Below are positions 51,301 through 59,733 of a stretch of 64,000 nt of DNA, piece after piece. The stretch is from positions 2,976,001-3,040,000 of the forward strand of contig NZ_CP061274.1 in the NCBI RefSeq assembly GCF_014775655.1, written 5' to 3'. A program made the translations under genes and the position numbers. This stretch comes from Clavibacter zhangzhiyongii. Lineage in GTDB: Bacteria > Actinomycetota > Actinomycetes > Actinomycetales > Microbacteriaceae. Each line of letters begins with the position of its first letter. Position 1 is the stretch's first letter. The notes under the pieces are model-generated. The model made no database searches. It had not been told where the DNA came from and saw only the letters and a list, made by a program, of their open reading frames with translations.

Positions 51301-52317
51301 CTACGTGCTCTGCCGCACCACCAGCGTCGTCGGCATGAGCGTGAGCGGATCCACGTCCTCCCCGCCCACGAGCCGCACCAGCACCTCCGCCATCCGGCGG
51401 CCGAACTCCTGGTTGGGCTGGCGCACGGTGGTGAGCGGCGGCACGGCCGACTTCGCGAAGTAGTCGTCGTCGAAGCCCACGACGGCGACGTCCTGCGGCA
51501 CGCGCAGGCCGTGCTCGCGGAGCTCCGAGTAGACGCCGGCGGCCATCTGGTCGCTCGCCGCGAAGACCCCGTCGATGGGCTCGCCGCGCGCCAGCAGCGT
51601 GCGCATCGCGTCGGCGCCCGACGCGGGCGAGAAGTCGCCCACCGCGACGAGCGTGGGATCCAGCCCCGCCGCGGTCATCGCCTCGCGGAAGCCGCGCAGC
51701 CGGTCGATGCCCGCGGGCATGTCCTGCCGACCCGCCACCGCCGCGATGCGGGTGCGCCCGCGCTGGATGAGGTGCTCGGTCGCCGCCCGCGCCGCGCCCA
51801 CGTTGTCGACGTCGACGGTGGGCGCCTCGCGGTCGTCCTGCCGGAGCGGCCTGCCGGCGAACACGACCGGCAGCCGGTCGCGCAGGCCGCTGAACGTGGC
51901 GTCGCCCGAGTGGTGCGAGACCACGAGCACCCCGTCGACGTTGCCGCCGAGCAGGAACCGCCGGGTCTTCTCCGCCTGCGCGGGCGAGGAGATGAGGAGC
52001 GTGAGCGTGTACTCGGTGGTCGCGAGGTACGTCATCGCGCCCTGGATGAGCGACGCGAAGAACGGATCCGCGAACACCCGCGCGGTCTGCTCCGGCATCA
52101 CGAGCGCCAGCGCGTTGGTGCGGCGCCCGGCGAGCGAGCGGGCCGCGCGGTTCGGCACGTAGTTGAGCTGCGCGATGGCCGCGTTGACGGCGGTGACGAC
52201 CTCGGGGGCGACGCGGTCGGATCCGTTCACCACCCGCGACACCGTGGCCCGGCTGACGCCCGCGAGCTTCCCGACCATCTCGAGGGTGGGCGAGCCCTGC
52301 TCGGCGTTGATGGCCAC
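51301..52317 (-). CDS. LacI family transcriptional regulator
   Basis: A 338-residue sugar-responsive repressor. The helix-turn-helix and hinge are PTLEMVGKLAGVSRATVSRV, then VNGSDRVAPEVVTAVNAAI. The periplasmic-binding-like effector domain follows (LALVMPEQTARVFADPFFAS, VDGVLVVSH, VAVVGFDDDYFAKSAVPPLT). It lies directly downstream of the ABC permease genes on the same strand and most likely regulates that operon through the LacI-type sites at 55863 and 55939. Confidence 0.92.
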   Translation of the reverse strand: MAINAEQGSPTLEMVGKLAGVSRATVSRVVNGSDRVAPEVVTAVNAAIAQLNYVPNRAARSLAGRRTNALALVMPEQTARVFADPFFASLIQGAMTYLATTEYTLTLLISSPAQAEKTRRFLLGGNVDGVLVVSHHSGDATFSGLRDRLPVVFAGRPLRQDDREAPTVDVDNVGAARAATEHLIQRGRTRIAAVAGRQDMPAGIDRLRGFREAMTAAGLDPTLVAVGDFSPASGADAMRTLLARGEPIDGVFAASDQMAAGVYSELREHGLRVPQDVAVVGFDDDYFAKSAVPPLTTVRQPNQEFGRRMAEVLVRLVGGEDVDPLTLMPTTLVVRQST

Positions 52318-52351
52318 GGGCCCTCCAGTCTGCGATCCGGCTGGGTCGAGT

Positions 52352-52369
52352 GTAGGGCCGGGCCCCTAC
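52352..52369 (-). terminator. possible hairpin between the ABC operon and lacI
   Basis: GTAGGGCC and GCCCCTAC form arms with one mismatch around two bases, overlapping the stop codon of the permease gene. Weak. Confidence 0.3.
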
Positions 52370-53277
52370 CCCTTCACCGCCCCGGCCATGATCCCGGATA
52401 TCAGCTGCCGCCCCGCGAGCACGAACAGGACCAGCAGCGGCAGCGTCGCGAGCACGGCGCCGGCCAGCACGATCGAGTAGTCGACGTACCGCGCCGACTG
52501 CAGCTGGCTCAGCGCCACCTGCAGCGTCGGGTTCTGCGGCACCACGAGCAGCGGCCACAGGTAGTCGGTCCACGCCGTCATGAAGGTGAACAGGCCGAGG
52601 ATCGCCATGGCCGGCCGTGCCGCCGGCACGCCCACGTGCCAGAACGTGCTGATCATGGAGGCGCCGTCCATGCGCGCCGCCTCGATGAGCTCGGTCGGGA
52701 TCACGTCCACGAGGTACTGCCGCATGAAGAACACGCCGAACGCGGTCACGAGGGTCGGCACGATGACCGCGCCGAGCGTCCCGGTCCAACCGAACTGCTT
52801 CATGAGCATGAACAGCGGGATGATGCCGAGCTGCGTGGGCACCGCGAGCGTCGCGATGACGAACACCATGAGGCCCTCGCGCCCGCGGAACCGCAGCTTC
52901 GCGAACGCGTACCCGGCGAGCGTCGAGAACGTGATGACGGAGACGCTGATGACGACCGACACGATGACGCTGTTCATGAGCGCCAGCCAGAACGGGACCG
53001 TGTCGACGACCTCGCCGACGTTGATCCAGAACCGGCCGCCCGGCAGCAGCGACGGCCAGGTGTCGGTGAGGGCCGACTTGTCGCTCGACCCCATCACCAC
53101 CGACCACCACAGCGGGTACGCGCCGCCGACGAAGACGGCGAGGATCAGCCCGTAGGCGAGGAAGCCGGGGCGTCGGTCGAGCCCGGTGCCGCCGCTCGGA
53201 CGACGCCGGGGCGCGCGGCCCCCGTCGGACGCGGGCGGCTCGGCGACGGCGCGGGGCCGCGTGGCGGTGGCGGTCAT
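52366..53277 (-). CDS. carbohydrate ABC transporter permease (MalG-like)
   Basis: A 303-residue inner-membrane permease with six hydrophobic helices and the cytoplasmic EAA loop EAARMDGASMISTFWHVGVP that docks to the ATPase. This is the second permease of a CUT1-type sugar importer. The start overlaps the stop of the first permease by 4 bases. No ATPase gene is in the window; as is common, a shared MsiK-like ATPase elsewhere is expected. Confidence 0.93.
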   Translation of the reverse strand: MTATATRPRAVAEPPASDGGRAPRRRPSGGTGLDRRPGFLAYGLILAVFVGGAYPLWWSVVMGSSDKSALTDTWPSLLPGGRFWINVGEVVDTVPFWLALMNSVIVSVVISVSVITFSTLAGYAFAKLRFRGREGLMVFVIATLAVPTQLGIIPLFMLMKQFGWTGTLGAVIVPTLVTAFGVFFMRQYLVDVIPTELIEAARMDGASMISTFWHVGVPAARPAMAILGLFTFMTAWTDYLWPLLVVPQNPTLQVALSQLQSARYVDYSIVLAGAVLATLPLLVLFVLAGRQLISGIMAGAVKG

Positions 53278-54407
53278 GATGCGGACTCCTCATCGCGGGC
53301 GGCGGCCCGCTCCTCGGGAAGGACGGTCGGGGGTGCGGACGGCGCCGTGGTCGCGCCCGGCGACGGCGCCGCCGGCTGCGCGCGGAACCGGGCGAGCGCC
53401 CGGCGGGTGCGGCGCTCGGATCCCCGGGCCTCCGCGCCGGCGATGCGCCGCGAGAGCCAGAAGTTGAGCAGCCCGATGAGGACGATGAGGAGGAACAGGA
53501 TCCACGCCACCGCGCTCGCCTTGCCGAAGTCCTGCCGGTTGAACGCGAGGTCCCACAGGTAGAGCACGGTCGTCTGGTACTGCCGCTGCGGGCCGCCGGG
53601 CGTCGAGCTCGCGGCGTTGAACAGCTTCGGCTCGGTGAAGATCTGCAGGCCGCCGATGGTGGCGGTGATGATCACGAAGATCAGGGTGGGCCGGATGCTC
53701 GGCACCGTGATGGAGAAGAACCGGCGCACCGCCCCCGCCCCGTCGAGCGCCGCCGACTCGTGCACGTCGCGCGGCACCGCCTGCATCGCCGCGAGCAGGA
53801 TGAGCGCGTTGTACCCGGTCCAGCGCCAGTTCACCATCGTCGCGATGGCGAGGTGGGAGGGCAGCGTCTCCGTCTTCCACATGATCGGGTCGAGCCCGAT
53901 CTCGGTGAGCACGTTGTTGACGAGCCCGTACTTCTCGCCGAACACGCTGCTGAAGATGATCGCGACCGCGACCGGCGTGACGATGTACGGGAGGATCACG
54001 CTCATCCGCCAGAACGTCTTCGCGCGCAGGTTCTGGTCGAGGATCGCCGCGATGGCCGCGGCCACCGCGAGCTGCGGGATCGTCGACAGCACGAAGATGC
54101 TGAAGGTGTTGGCGATGGAGTTCCAGAACAGCGGATCCGCGAGCTCGGCCGTGTAGTTCTCGAACCCGATCCAGTCGCCGGCGCCCGTGAGCAGGTTCCA
54201 GTCGTTGAGCGACACGACGAACGTGTACGCCAGCGGGAACAGCCCGACGAGCCCGAACAGGATGAAGAACGGCGCCACGTAGAGGTAGGGCGAGTACCGG
54301 AAGTCCCAGGTGGACAGCCGCTGGCGCCAGGTGGGCGGGTCGGCGCGCCGGGAGCGCTCGGCCGCCGGGGCTCGGGGTGGCGCCGGGGGGCGCAGCGTGG
54401 TCGTCAT
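53274..54407 (-). CDS. sugar ABC transporter permease (MalF-like)
   Basis: A 377-residue permease, the MalF-type half of the CUT1 importer. The core begins FRYSPYLYVAPFFILFGLVG, and the EAA loop is ESAALDGAGAVRRFFSITVP. The N-terminus (1-45) and C-terminus (about 325-377) are long, charged and low in complexity. The ATG at 54407 follows AGAAGGA. A strong hairpin separates it from the binding-protein gene upstream. Confidence 0.92.
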   Translation of the reverse strand: MTTTLRPPAPPRAPAAERSRRADPPTWRQRLSTWDFRYSPYLYVAPFFILFGLVGLFPLAYTFVVSLNDWNLLTGAGDWIGFENYTAELADPLFWNSIANTFSIFVLSTIPQLAVAAAIAAILDQNLRAKTFWRMSVILPYIVTPVAVAIIFSSVFGEKYGLVNNVLTEIGLDPIMWKTETLPSHLAIATMVNWRWTGYNALILLAAMQAVPRDVHESAALDGAGAVRRFFSITVPSIRPTLIFVIITATIGGLQIFTEPKLFNAASSTPGGPQRQYQTTVLYLWDLAFNRQDFGKASAVAWILFLLIVLIGLLNFWLSRRIAGAEARGSERRTRRALARFRAQPAAPSPGATTAPSAPPTVLPEERAAARDEESAS

Positions 54408-54433
54408 CGATCCTTCTCTCGCACGTCGGGGGA

Positions 54434-54465
54434 GGAGGTGCGGGCACCCGTGCGCCCGCACCTCC
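54434..54465 (-). terminator. intercistronic hairpin between binding-protein and permease genes
   Basis: 12-bp perfect arms GGAGGTGCGGGC and GCCCGCACCTCC around an 8-base loop. A second small hairpin follows at 54475-54488. Such structures usually give partial termination or mRNA protection, so the binding protein is made in excess. Confidence 0.7.
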
Positions 54466-54497
54466 CGGGTGGACGGCCCTCGCGGGCCGCCCGGCTC

Positions 54498-55817
54498 CTA
54501 CTCCTCGACCAGCTGGCCGAGCAGGGTGATGGCGTCGGCCCAGGACTTCTTCCCGTCGGCCTTGCCGGCGTCGAGCGCCTGGATGGACGGGCCGAAGACC
54601 TGCTCCTGGATCACCGAGTCGTCGGGTCCCTTGAACTGGGCCTCGACGCCCTCGGCGCGCGCGGCGAGCATCGTGCCGAGCGGGGCCTCGTTGAAGAACG
54701 CGGTCAGCTCGCTCGTGCCGGTCACGCCCTCGGAGGTCTGCGCCTCGACGGTGCTCGGGAAGGGCCCGGCCGCCTGGAACGCGGAGGACTGCTGTGCCGG
54801 CTCGGTGAGCCAGGCCGCGAGCTCCGCGGCCTCGGCCGGGTGCTTCGACGTGGTGGGGACGGTCAGGAACGACCCGCCCCAGTTCGCCGCGCCGCCGGGG
54901 AAGACGTCCGCGAAGTCCCAGCCGGTCGAGGCGTCGCCGCCCGCGGACTCGGTCTGGCCCTTGACGACGCCGAGCATCCACGCGGGGCAGACGAAGGTCG
55001 CGAAGGACCCGTCGGTGAAGGCCTTGCCGCCGCCCCAGTCCCACGCGGTCTGCGCGTCGGAGAGGCCGGCCTCGGCGCCGTCAGCGACCTTGCCCCAGAG
55101 GGCCTCGAGGTCGGAGTTGCCCTCGACGTTGAGCTTCCCGTCCTCCGTGTAGTAGCCCTCGGGCTGCTGGTTCACCATGGCGTTCCAGATGAAGCCGGAC
55201 TGGTCGTAGAAGGCCTTGCCGGTCTTCTCGCGGTACTGCTTCCCGACCTCGAAGTACTGGTCCCAGGTCGCGTCCTCGCCGCCGAACAGCGCGGCGACCT
55301 CGGTGCGTTCGGTGGGGAGCCCCGCCTCGCCGAACAGCTTCGCGTTGTAGCAGAGGCCCTCCGGCCCGATGTCGGTGCCGTAGCCGATGACGCGGCCCTC
55401 GGGATCCGTCGCCTGCTGGTACTTCCAGGGGACCCAGCGGTCCTTGACGTCCTCGATGCCGTGGTCGCGGAGGTCGGTGAAGGAGTCGGAGACCTGCATG
55501 ACCTTGCTCAGCCAGCCCTCCTCGACCGCCTGCACGTCGGGGAGCCCCGCCCCGGACGCCTGCTTGGTCTGCCAGTCGATGAGGGCGTTGCCGCCCGTGT
55601 CGATGTTGGTGGCCTTGATGGTGATGCCGGGGTGCGTCTTCTCGTACTCGGCGTAGAGGTCGTCGAACCCCATGGCGTTGAACGTGGTGACGGTGAGCGT
55701 GATGTCGTCGCCCCCGGATCCGGAGCCGGAGGAGCCGCCGCTGCATCCGGTCGCGAGGAGGGCGATCACCGCGGCTCCGGCGATGCCGGCCGCCGTGCGC
55801 GTTCGTGCTGTCTTCAT
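54498..55817 (-). CDS. sugar ABC transporter substrate-binding lipoprotein
   Basis: A 439-residue extracellular lipoprotein. The signal peptide MKTARTRTAAGIAGAAVIAL ends in the lipobox LLATGC with Cys25 as the lipid anchor, followed by a Gly/Ser linker. The mature part is a family 1 (MalE-like) solute-binding protein (ITLTVTTFNAMGFDDLYAEY and LAAWLTEPAQQSSAFQAAGP). The sugar is unknown. First gene of the operon; LacI-type sites lie 40-140 bases upstream. Confidence 0.93.
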   Translation of the reverse strand: MKTARTRTAAGIAGAAVIALLATGCSGGSSGSGSGGDDITLTVTTFNAMGFDDLYAEYEKTHPGITIKATNIDTGGNALIDWQTKQASGAGLPDVQAVEEGWLSKVMQVSDSFTDLRDHGIEDVKDRWVPWKYQQATDPEGRVIGYGTDIGPEGLCYNAKLFGEAGLPTERTEVAALFGGEDATWDQYFEVGKQYREKTGKAFYDQSGFIWNAMVNQQPEGYYTEDGKLNVEGNSDLEALWGKVADGAEAGLSDAQTAWDWGGGKAFTDGSFATFVCPAWMLGVVKGQTESAGGDASTGWDFADVFPGGAANWGGSFLTVPTTSKHPAEAAELAAWLTEPAQQSSAFQAAGPFPSTVEAQTSEGVTGTSELTAFFNEAPLGTMLAARAEGVEAQFKGPDDSVIQEQVFGPSIQALDAGKADGKKSWADAITLLGQLVEE

Positions 55818-55862
55818 CGAAGGTCACTCCCTTGTGCCTGGTCGAGCGTCGGTGCTCCCGCT

Positions 55863-55878
55863 GTAAGAGCGCTCTCAC
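55863..55878. promoter_or_regulatory. LacI-type operator upstream of the ABC operon
   Basis: GTAAGAGCGCTCTCAC, with the perfect palindrome AGAGCGCTCT at 55866-55875, has the CG-centred form of LacI/GalR-family operators. It sits 46 bases from the binding-protein start. Confidence 0.75.
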
Positions 55879-55938
55879 GCCGTCCGGCAGACCATATGCG
55901 GCGCTTTTCGGTCGTGTCAACCCTGCGGCGAACTTCCG

Positions 55939-55954
55939 TGGAAGCGCTCTCACA
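55939..55954. promoter_or_regulatory. second LacI-type operator, next to the oxidoreductase promoter
   Basis: TGGAAGCGCTCTCACA shares AGCGCTCTCAC with the site at 55863, 76 bases away. It directly precedes the -10 box of the oxidoreductase gene, so the repressor can control both directions, possibly by looping. Confidence 0.7.
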
Positions 55955-55957
55955 ACG

Positions 55958-55963
55958 TAGGCT
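55958..55963 (+). promoter_or_regulatory. leaderless -10 element for the oxidoreductase gene
   Basis: TAGGCT six bases before the ATG at 55970, four bases downstream of the second LacI-type site. Confidence 0.65.
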
Positions 55964-55969
55964 CGCCTC

Positions 55970-56980
55970 ATGTCGACGATGACGCCGCACCCCGCCGCCC
56001 ACGAGGACCCGGACGCCCGCCCCCTCCGCTTCGGCGTGATCGGCGCCGCAGGCATCGCCCGCTCGGTCGTCCCCGACATGCAGCTCGTGCCCGGCGTCGA
56101 GGTCGTCGCCGTGCACTCCCGCACGCGCGCCAGCGCCGAGGAGCTGGCCTCGGCGTGCGGCATCCCGCGGATCCACGACACCCTCGAGGCGCTCCTCGCC
56201 GACCCCGAGGTGGACGCCGTCTACGTCGCCACCCCGCACACGCTCCACCGCGCGCAGGCCGAGGCGGCGCTCCGGGCCGGCAAGCACGTCGTCTGCGAGA
56301 AGCCCGCGACCACCACGGCCGCCGACACGCGCGCGCTCGTCGAGATCGCCCGCGCCGAGGGCCTGCTGCTCCTCGAGGCGCTCTGGATGGCCTTCTCCCC
56401 CGGCTACCTCGCGGTGCAGGAGGCGATCGCCGCGGGCCGCATCGGGGATCCGCGCGCCATCTCCGTGGCCTTCGGCTTCGTCACCGAGGAGGGGAAGGGG
56501 CGCCTCTGGGACCCGGAGGTCGGCGGCGGCACGCTCCTCGACATGGGCGTCTACCCGCTCGCGTTCGCGCACGGCCTGTTCGGCACGCCGTCCTCGGTCG
56601 CCGCGGTCGGCACGGTCGTCGAGGGCGGCGTCGACACGGAGGTCGCGATCCTGCTGGGCTGGCCCGACGGACGCCACGCGACGCTCGCCTGCTCGCTCGT
56701 CGCCGCGCTGCCGCTGGGCGCGACCGTCAGCGGCACGGCCGGCCGCATCGAGGTGGATCCGCTGTTCCTCGCCTCCCCCGGCCTCGCGATCGTGCCCGCC
56801 GACGGGGATCCCGAGCGCCGGGAGCACGCGATCGAGGGCCGCGGCTACGTGCCCATGTTCCGCGCCGCGCGCGATGCGATCCGCACGGGCGCCGTCGAGT
56901 GCGCCGAGATGCCGCACGCGGAGTCGATCGCCCTCGCCGAGCTGATGGACGGGATCCTCGCGGAGGTCGGCGCCCGCTGA
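55970..56980 (+). CDS. Gfo/Idh/MocA family oxidoreductase
   Basis: A 336-residue NAD(P)-dependent oxidoreductase. The Rossmann motif is RFGVIGAAGIARSVV, the signature EKP is in KHVVCEKPATT, and the C-terminal domain holds GGGTLLDMGVYPLAFAHGLF with the catalytic-region Asp and Tyr. Members oxidise sugars, inositols or their derivatives. It is divergent from the sugar ABC operon with shared operators, so it probably acts on the imported sugar. Confidence 0.9.
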   Translation: MSTMTPHPAAHEDPDARPLRFGVIGAAGIARSVVPDMQLVPGVEVVAVHSRTRASAEELASACGIPRIHDTLEALLADPEVDAVYVATPHTLHRAQAEAALRAGKHVVCEKPATTTAADTRALVEIARAEGLLLLEALWMAFSPGYLAVQEAIAAGRIGDPRAISVAFGFVTEEGKGRLWDPEVGGGTLLDMGVYPLAFAHGLFGTPSSVAAVGTVVEGGVDTEVAILLGWPDGRHATLACSLVAALPLGATVSGTAGRIEVDPLFLASPGLAIVPADGDPERREHAIEGRGYVPMFRAARDAIRTGAVECAEMPHAESIALAELMDGILAEVGAR

Positions 56981-57014
56981 CGCCGAGCGCGCTCCGCGCC
57001 CCGCGCACGACGAC

Positions 57015-57040
57015 GGCCGCGCCCCCGAGGGGACGCGGCC
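57015..57040. terminator. bidirectional hairpin between convergent genes
   Basis: GGCCGCG-CCCC pairs with GGGG-A-CGCGGCC (one bulge) between the stops of the oxidoreductase and the alcohol dehydrogenase. Confidence 0.6.
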
Positions 57041-57061
57041 GACGTCGAGCGAGCCGGGAGG

Positions 57062-58237
57062 CTACGGCTTCAGCACCACCTTGATGCAGCCGTCCTCCTT
57101 CTTCTGGAAGATCTCGTACATGTGCGCGGCCTCGCTGAGGGGCGCGGTGTGCGTGACGAGGTCCATGACGCCGAGCGGGTCGGCGGGGTCCTCGACGAGG
57201 GGCAGCAGGTCCTGGATCCAGTGCTGGACGTTGCACTGGCCCATGCGGATCGCGATCTGCTTGTCGAAGAGCGACTTCATGGGCATCGGGTCGGCCTCGC
57301 CGCCGTAGACGCCGCTGATGGAGACGGTGCCGCCGCGGCGGACCGCGTCGAACGCCGTGTGCAGGGCCGCGAGGCGGTCGACGCTCGCGGTGTCCATGAC
57401 CTTCTTGGCGATGCCGTCGGGCAGGAGGCCCGCGGCCTTCTGGGCGAACGACGCGGCGGGGCTGCCGTGCGCCTCCATGCCGACGGCCTCGACCATGGCG
57501 TCCGGTCCGCGGCCGTCGGTGAGCGCGCGCAGCCGGTCGGCCACGTCGTCGGTGAGGTCGAGCGTCTCGATGCCGTGGCGCTTCGCCATCTCGCGGCGCT
57601 CGGGCACGGGGTCCACCGCGATGACGCGGTAGCCGAGGTGCTTCCCGATGCGGGCCGCGAACTGGCCGACGGGGCCGAGGCCCATGACGCCGAGCGTGCC
57701 GCCCTCGGGCACGTTCGCGTACTGGACGCCCTGCCAGGCCGTGGGGAGGATGTCGCTGAGGAAGAGGTAGCGCTCGTCCGGGAGCTCGCCGTCGACGACG
57801 ATCGCGTTGACGTCGGCGAGCGGCATGCGGAGGCGCTCGGCCTGGCCGCCGGGGATGGAGCCGTACAGCTCGCTGAAGCCGTAGAGCGCGGCGCCGCTGC
57901 CCTGCGACTTCACCTGCGTGGTCTCGCACTGCGTGAACAGGCCCCGGTCGCACATGAAGCAGTCGTGGCACGCGATGACGAACGGCACGACGACGCGGTC
58001 GCCGACCTTGAGCTTCGTGACGGCGCTGCCGACCTGCTCGACGACGCCCATGTTCTCGTGGCCGAGCACGTCGTCCTTGTCGAGGAACGGGCCGAAGACC
58101 TCGTAGAGGTGGAGGTCGGATCCGCAGATGGCGGTCGACGTGATGCGGATCACGGCGTCGGTGTCGTGCTCGATGCGCGGGTCCTCGACGTCCTTGACCT
58201 CCACGTCGTGGATGCCCTGCCAGGTGAGTGCCTTCAT
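57062..58237 (-). CDS. zinc-dependent alcohol dehydrogenase
   Basis: A 391-residue medium-chain dehydrogenase. It starts MKALTWQGIHDVEVKDVEDP, with the catalytic zinc Cys in STAICGSDLHLYE and GHE in DDVLGHENMGVVEQVG. The structural-zinc Cys cluster is in ACHDCFMCDRGLFTQC, and the NAD motif is GVMGLGPVGQFAARIG. The length and the GSDLHLYEVF segment fit the group that includes glutathione-independent formaldehyde dehydrogenase, though the substrate is not certain. AAGGAG precedes the ATG. Confidence 0.9.
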   Translation of the reverse strand: MKALTWQGIHDVEVKDVEDPRIEHDTDAVIRITSTAICGSDLHLYEVFGPFLDKDDVLGHENMGVVEQVGSAVTKLKVGDRVVVPFVIACHDCFMCDRGLFTQCETTQVKSQGSGAALYGFSELYGSIPGGQAERLRMPLADVNAIVVDGELPDERYLFLSDILPTAWQGVQYANVPEGGTLGVMGLGPVGQFAARIGKHLGYRVIAVDPVPERREMAKRHGIETLDLTDDVADRLRALTDGRGPDAMVEAVGMEAHGSPAASFAQKAAGLLPDGIAKKVMDTASVDRLAALHTAFDAVRRGGTVSISGVYGGEADPMPMKSLFDKQIAIRMGQCNVQHWIQDLLPLVEDPADPLGVMDLVTHTAPLSEAAHMYEIFQKKEDGCIKVVLKP

Positions 58238-58589
58238 GGTGCTCCTTCGTTCTCGGGCGCCGGGCCCTCGTGGGGACCGACGCTCGTCCACACAACGCCC
58301 TCCGGCGCTGGCCGCCAAGCGAAGGACAGGCGGCGTCCAGGCAGCGCGGGCACCCGGGCGCGGCGGGGCGGGCCGCGCAGACGATCCGCCCCGTGAGCCG
58401 GCCGTCCACGACACGGCCGATCCGGGGCGGATCTGGAGGGCCTGGAACGGCGGTCCGGACTGCATAGGAGGACTCTCGACAACCCTCAAGCGCCCGAGCC
58501 CGCGACGGCCTCGTGGTCAGAGTGTGGTCCACAGGTGGGGAAATGCCCAGGGGGTTGACTCCGCTCCCGGCGGATGCACGGCGAAGGGG
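58238..58589. other. intergenic region with no gene seen
   Basis: 352 GC-rich bases. It holds the promoter of the alcohol dehydrogenase and AGGGGGTTGAC at 58549-58559, which recurs at 58999-59009. No RNA gene, hairpin of note or short reading frame with a ribosome site was found. Confidence 0.4.
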
Positions 58590-58916
58590 TCAGACGTCCC
58601 AGCCGTGGGTGCGCTGCACCATGCGGAGGGCCTCGGCGGCCTCGTCCTCGCCGAACGGCATGCGGTCCCAGTGGATGCCCGCCGTCGAGATCCAGCCCAG
58701 CTCGGTGAGGGCGGCGGCCAGGTCCTCGACGTAGAGCGCGACCGCGTCGCCCGTGCCGCGGATCGCGTCGCCGGAGATGGACCAGCCGAAGTAGCCCGAG
58801 ATGAAGCGCGCCTGCTCCGTCGCGCTGCGGACGTGCTCCCGCGCGCAGGCGGGGAGCGACTCGCTCGCGGAGGACTGGACCAGATCGCCCATGTCGTCGG
58901 CGCCCGTGTCGTGCAT
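58590..58916 (-). CDS. hypothetical protein, 108 aa
   Basis: A small acidic protein without a family I recognise. It starts MHDTGADDMGDLVQSSASES and contains REHVRSATEQARFISGYFGW, VALYVEDLAAALTELGWIST and EDEAAEALRMVQRTHGWDV, a helical pattern with conserved-looking Trp and Gly. The ATG at 58916 is chosen because GGGAGAGGG stands at the right distance; an upstream frame to 58979 exists. It lies between two copies of AGGGGGTTGAC. Confidence 0.5.
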   Translation of the reverse strand: MHDTGADDMGDLVQSSASESLPACAREHVRSATEQARFISGYFGWSISGDAIRGTGDAVALYVEDLAAALTELGWISTAGIHWDRMPFGEDEAAEALRMVQRTHGWDV

Positions 58917-59078
58917 CGCGTCCCTCTCCCGGGCGACGCCCGCGCGCGACCCGGGACCAAAGATGCCAGGCGCACGCACGCCGCCCCAATGCGCGGGAAG
59001 GGGGTTGACACCGGGAGGACTTACACCGTATGCCGGGCGGGGACGCGCCGGGCAGCGGGGCCGATCAGCGCCGGCGGG

Positions 59079-59402
59079 TCAGCGCGCGTCGTCGCGCGGC
59101 TCGTCCTCGGGGGGCTCGCGCATGATCAGCAGGCCGCCGGGGCTGTTCGCCGTGGTCATGAGCGCGTCGACCCACTTGCGGTTGATGGGCGGCACGCGGC
59201 TGCCGTGGTACTTGAACACGAGGGGCAGCGAATTGTGCATCCAGATGGTGGTGCGCCCGTCGCCGACCTCGACGTCGTCGCGCCAGGAGAAGTAGAAGGC
59301 CTCGCCGCGGCGCAGCTTCGCGCCGATGACGAGCTGCAGGTGCGCGAGCAGGCGGTCGTCGAACTCCGCCGTCAGCGTCGAGTCGTACTTGAACGTGCCC
59401 AT
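59079..59402 (-). CDS. DUF7882-like small protein (often annotated as ATP-dependent DNA ligase)
   Basis: A 107-residue protein starting MGTFKYDSTLTAEFDDRLLA, then LQLVIGAKLRRGEAFYFSWR, GRTTIWMHNSLPLVFKYHG and INRKWVDALMTTANSPGGLL. This matches a short protein widespread in Microbacteriaceae that databases have labelled DNA ligase, without any ligase motif; I recall the newer name DUF7882. Function unknown. No lysyl-AMP motif (KxDG) is present, so the ligase label should not be used. Confidence 0.75.
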   Translation of the reverse strand: MGTFKYDSTLTAEFDDRLLAHLQLVIGAKLRRGEAFYFSWRDDVEVGDGRTTIWMHNSLPLVFKYHGSRVPPINRKWVDALMTTANSPGGLLIMREPPEDEPRDDAR

Positions 59403-59733
59403 GATCGATCTCGTGTCCCCCTCGTGACCTCTCGTGCCCCGCGCTGACGGTGGAGGGGGCAGGAGTGCGGCGCTGAGCTTCGGCCGTGCCCGTCCACTAT
59501 GCCAGCGATGCCGCCGAGTGTCGGCCTGCGCGGGAGGCGGTTGCGCATGTGGTAGGGGGAACGGCCGGGGGAGGAGGCGACGCGATCGCCTGCGCGGGGG
59601 ATCCGACGCGCCCGAGCGGACGCGCGCGTGCGTGTCAAGGGGGTAGGCGGTCCCGGGTCGCCGGCGAACGCTCGACGGAGTCGCGGACGGTCCGGCCCGC
59701 GATGCGAAGACGAGATGACGACGAGAGGTCCCC
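59403..59733. other. leader region of the manganese catalase gene
   Basis: 331 bases without a gene. It is purine-rich with GGTAGGGGGAACGG near 59551 and GGGGGTAGGCGG near 59638, which could be parts of alternative-sigma promoters for a stress gene, but neither has a clear partner box. No riboswitch or terminator was recognised. Confidence 0.35.
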
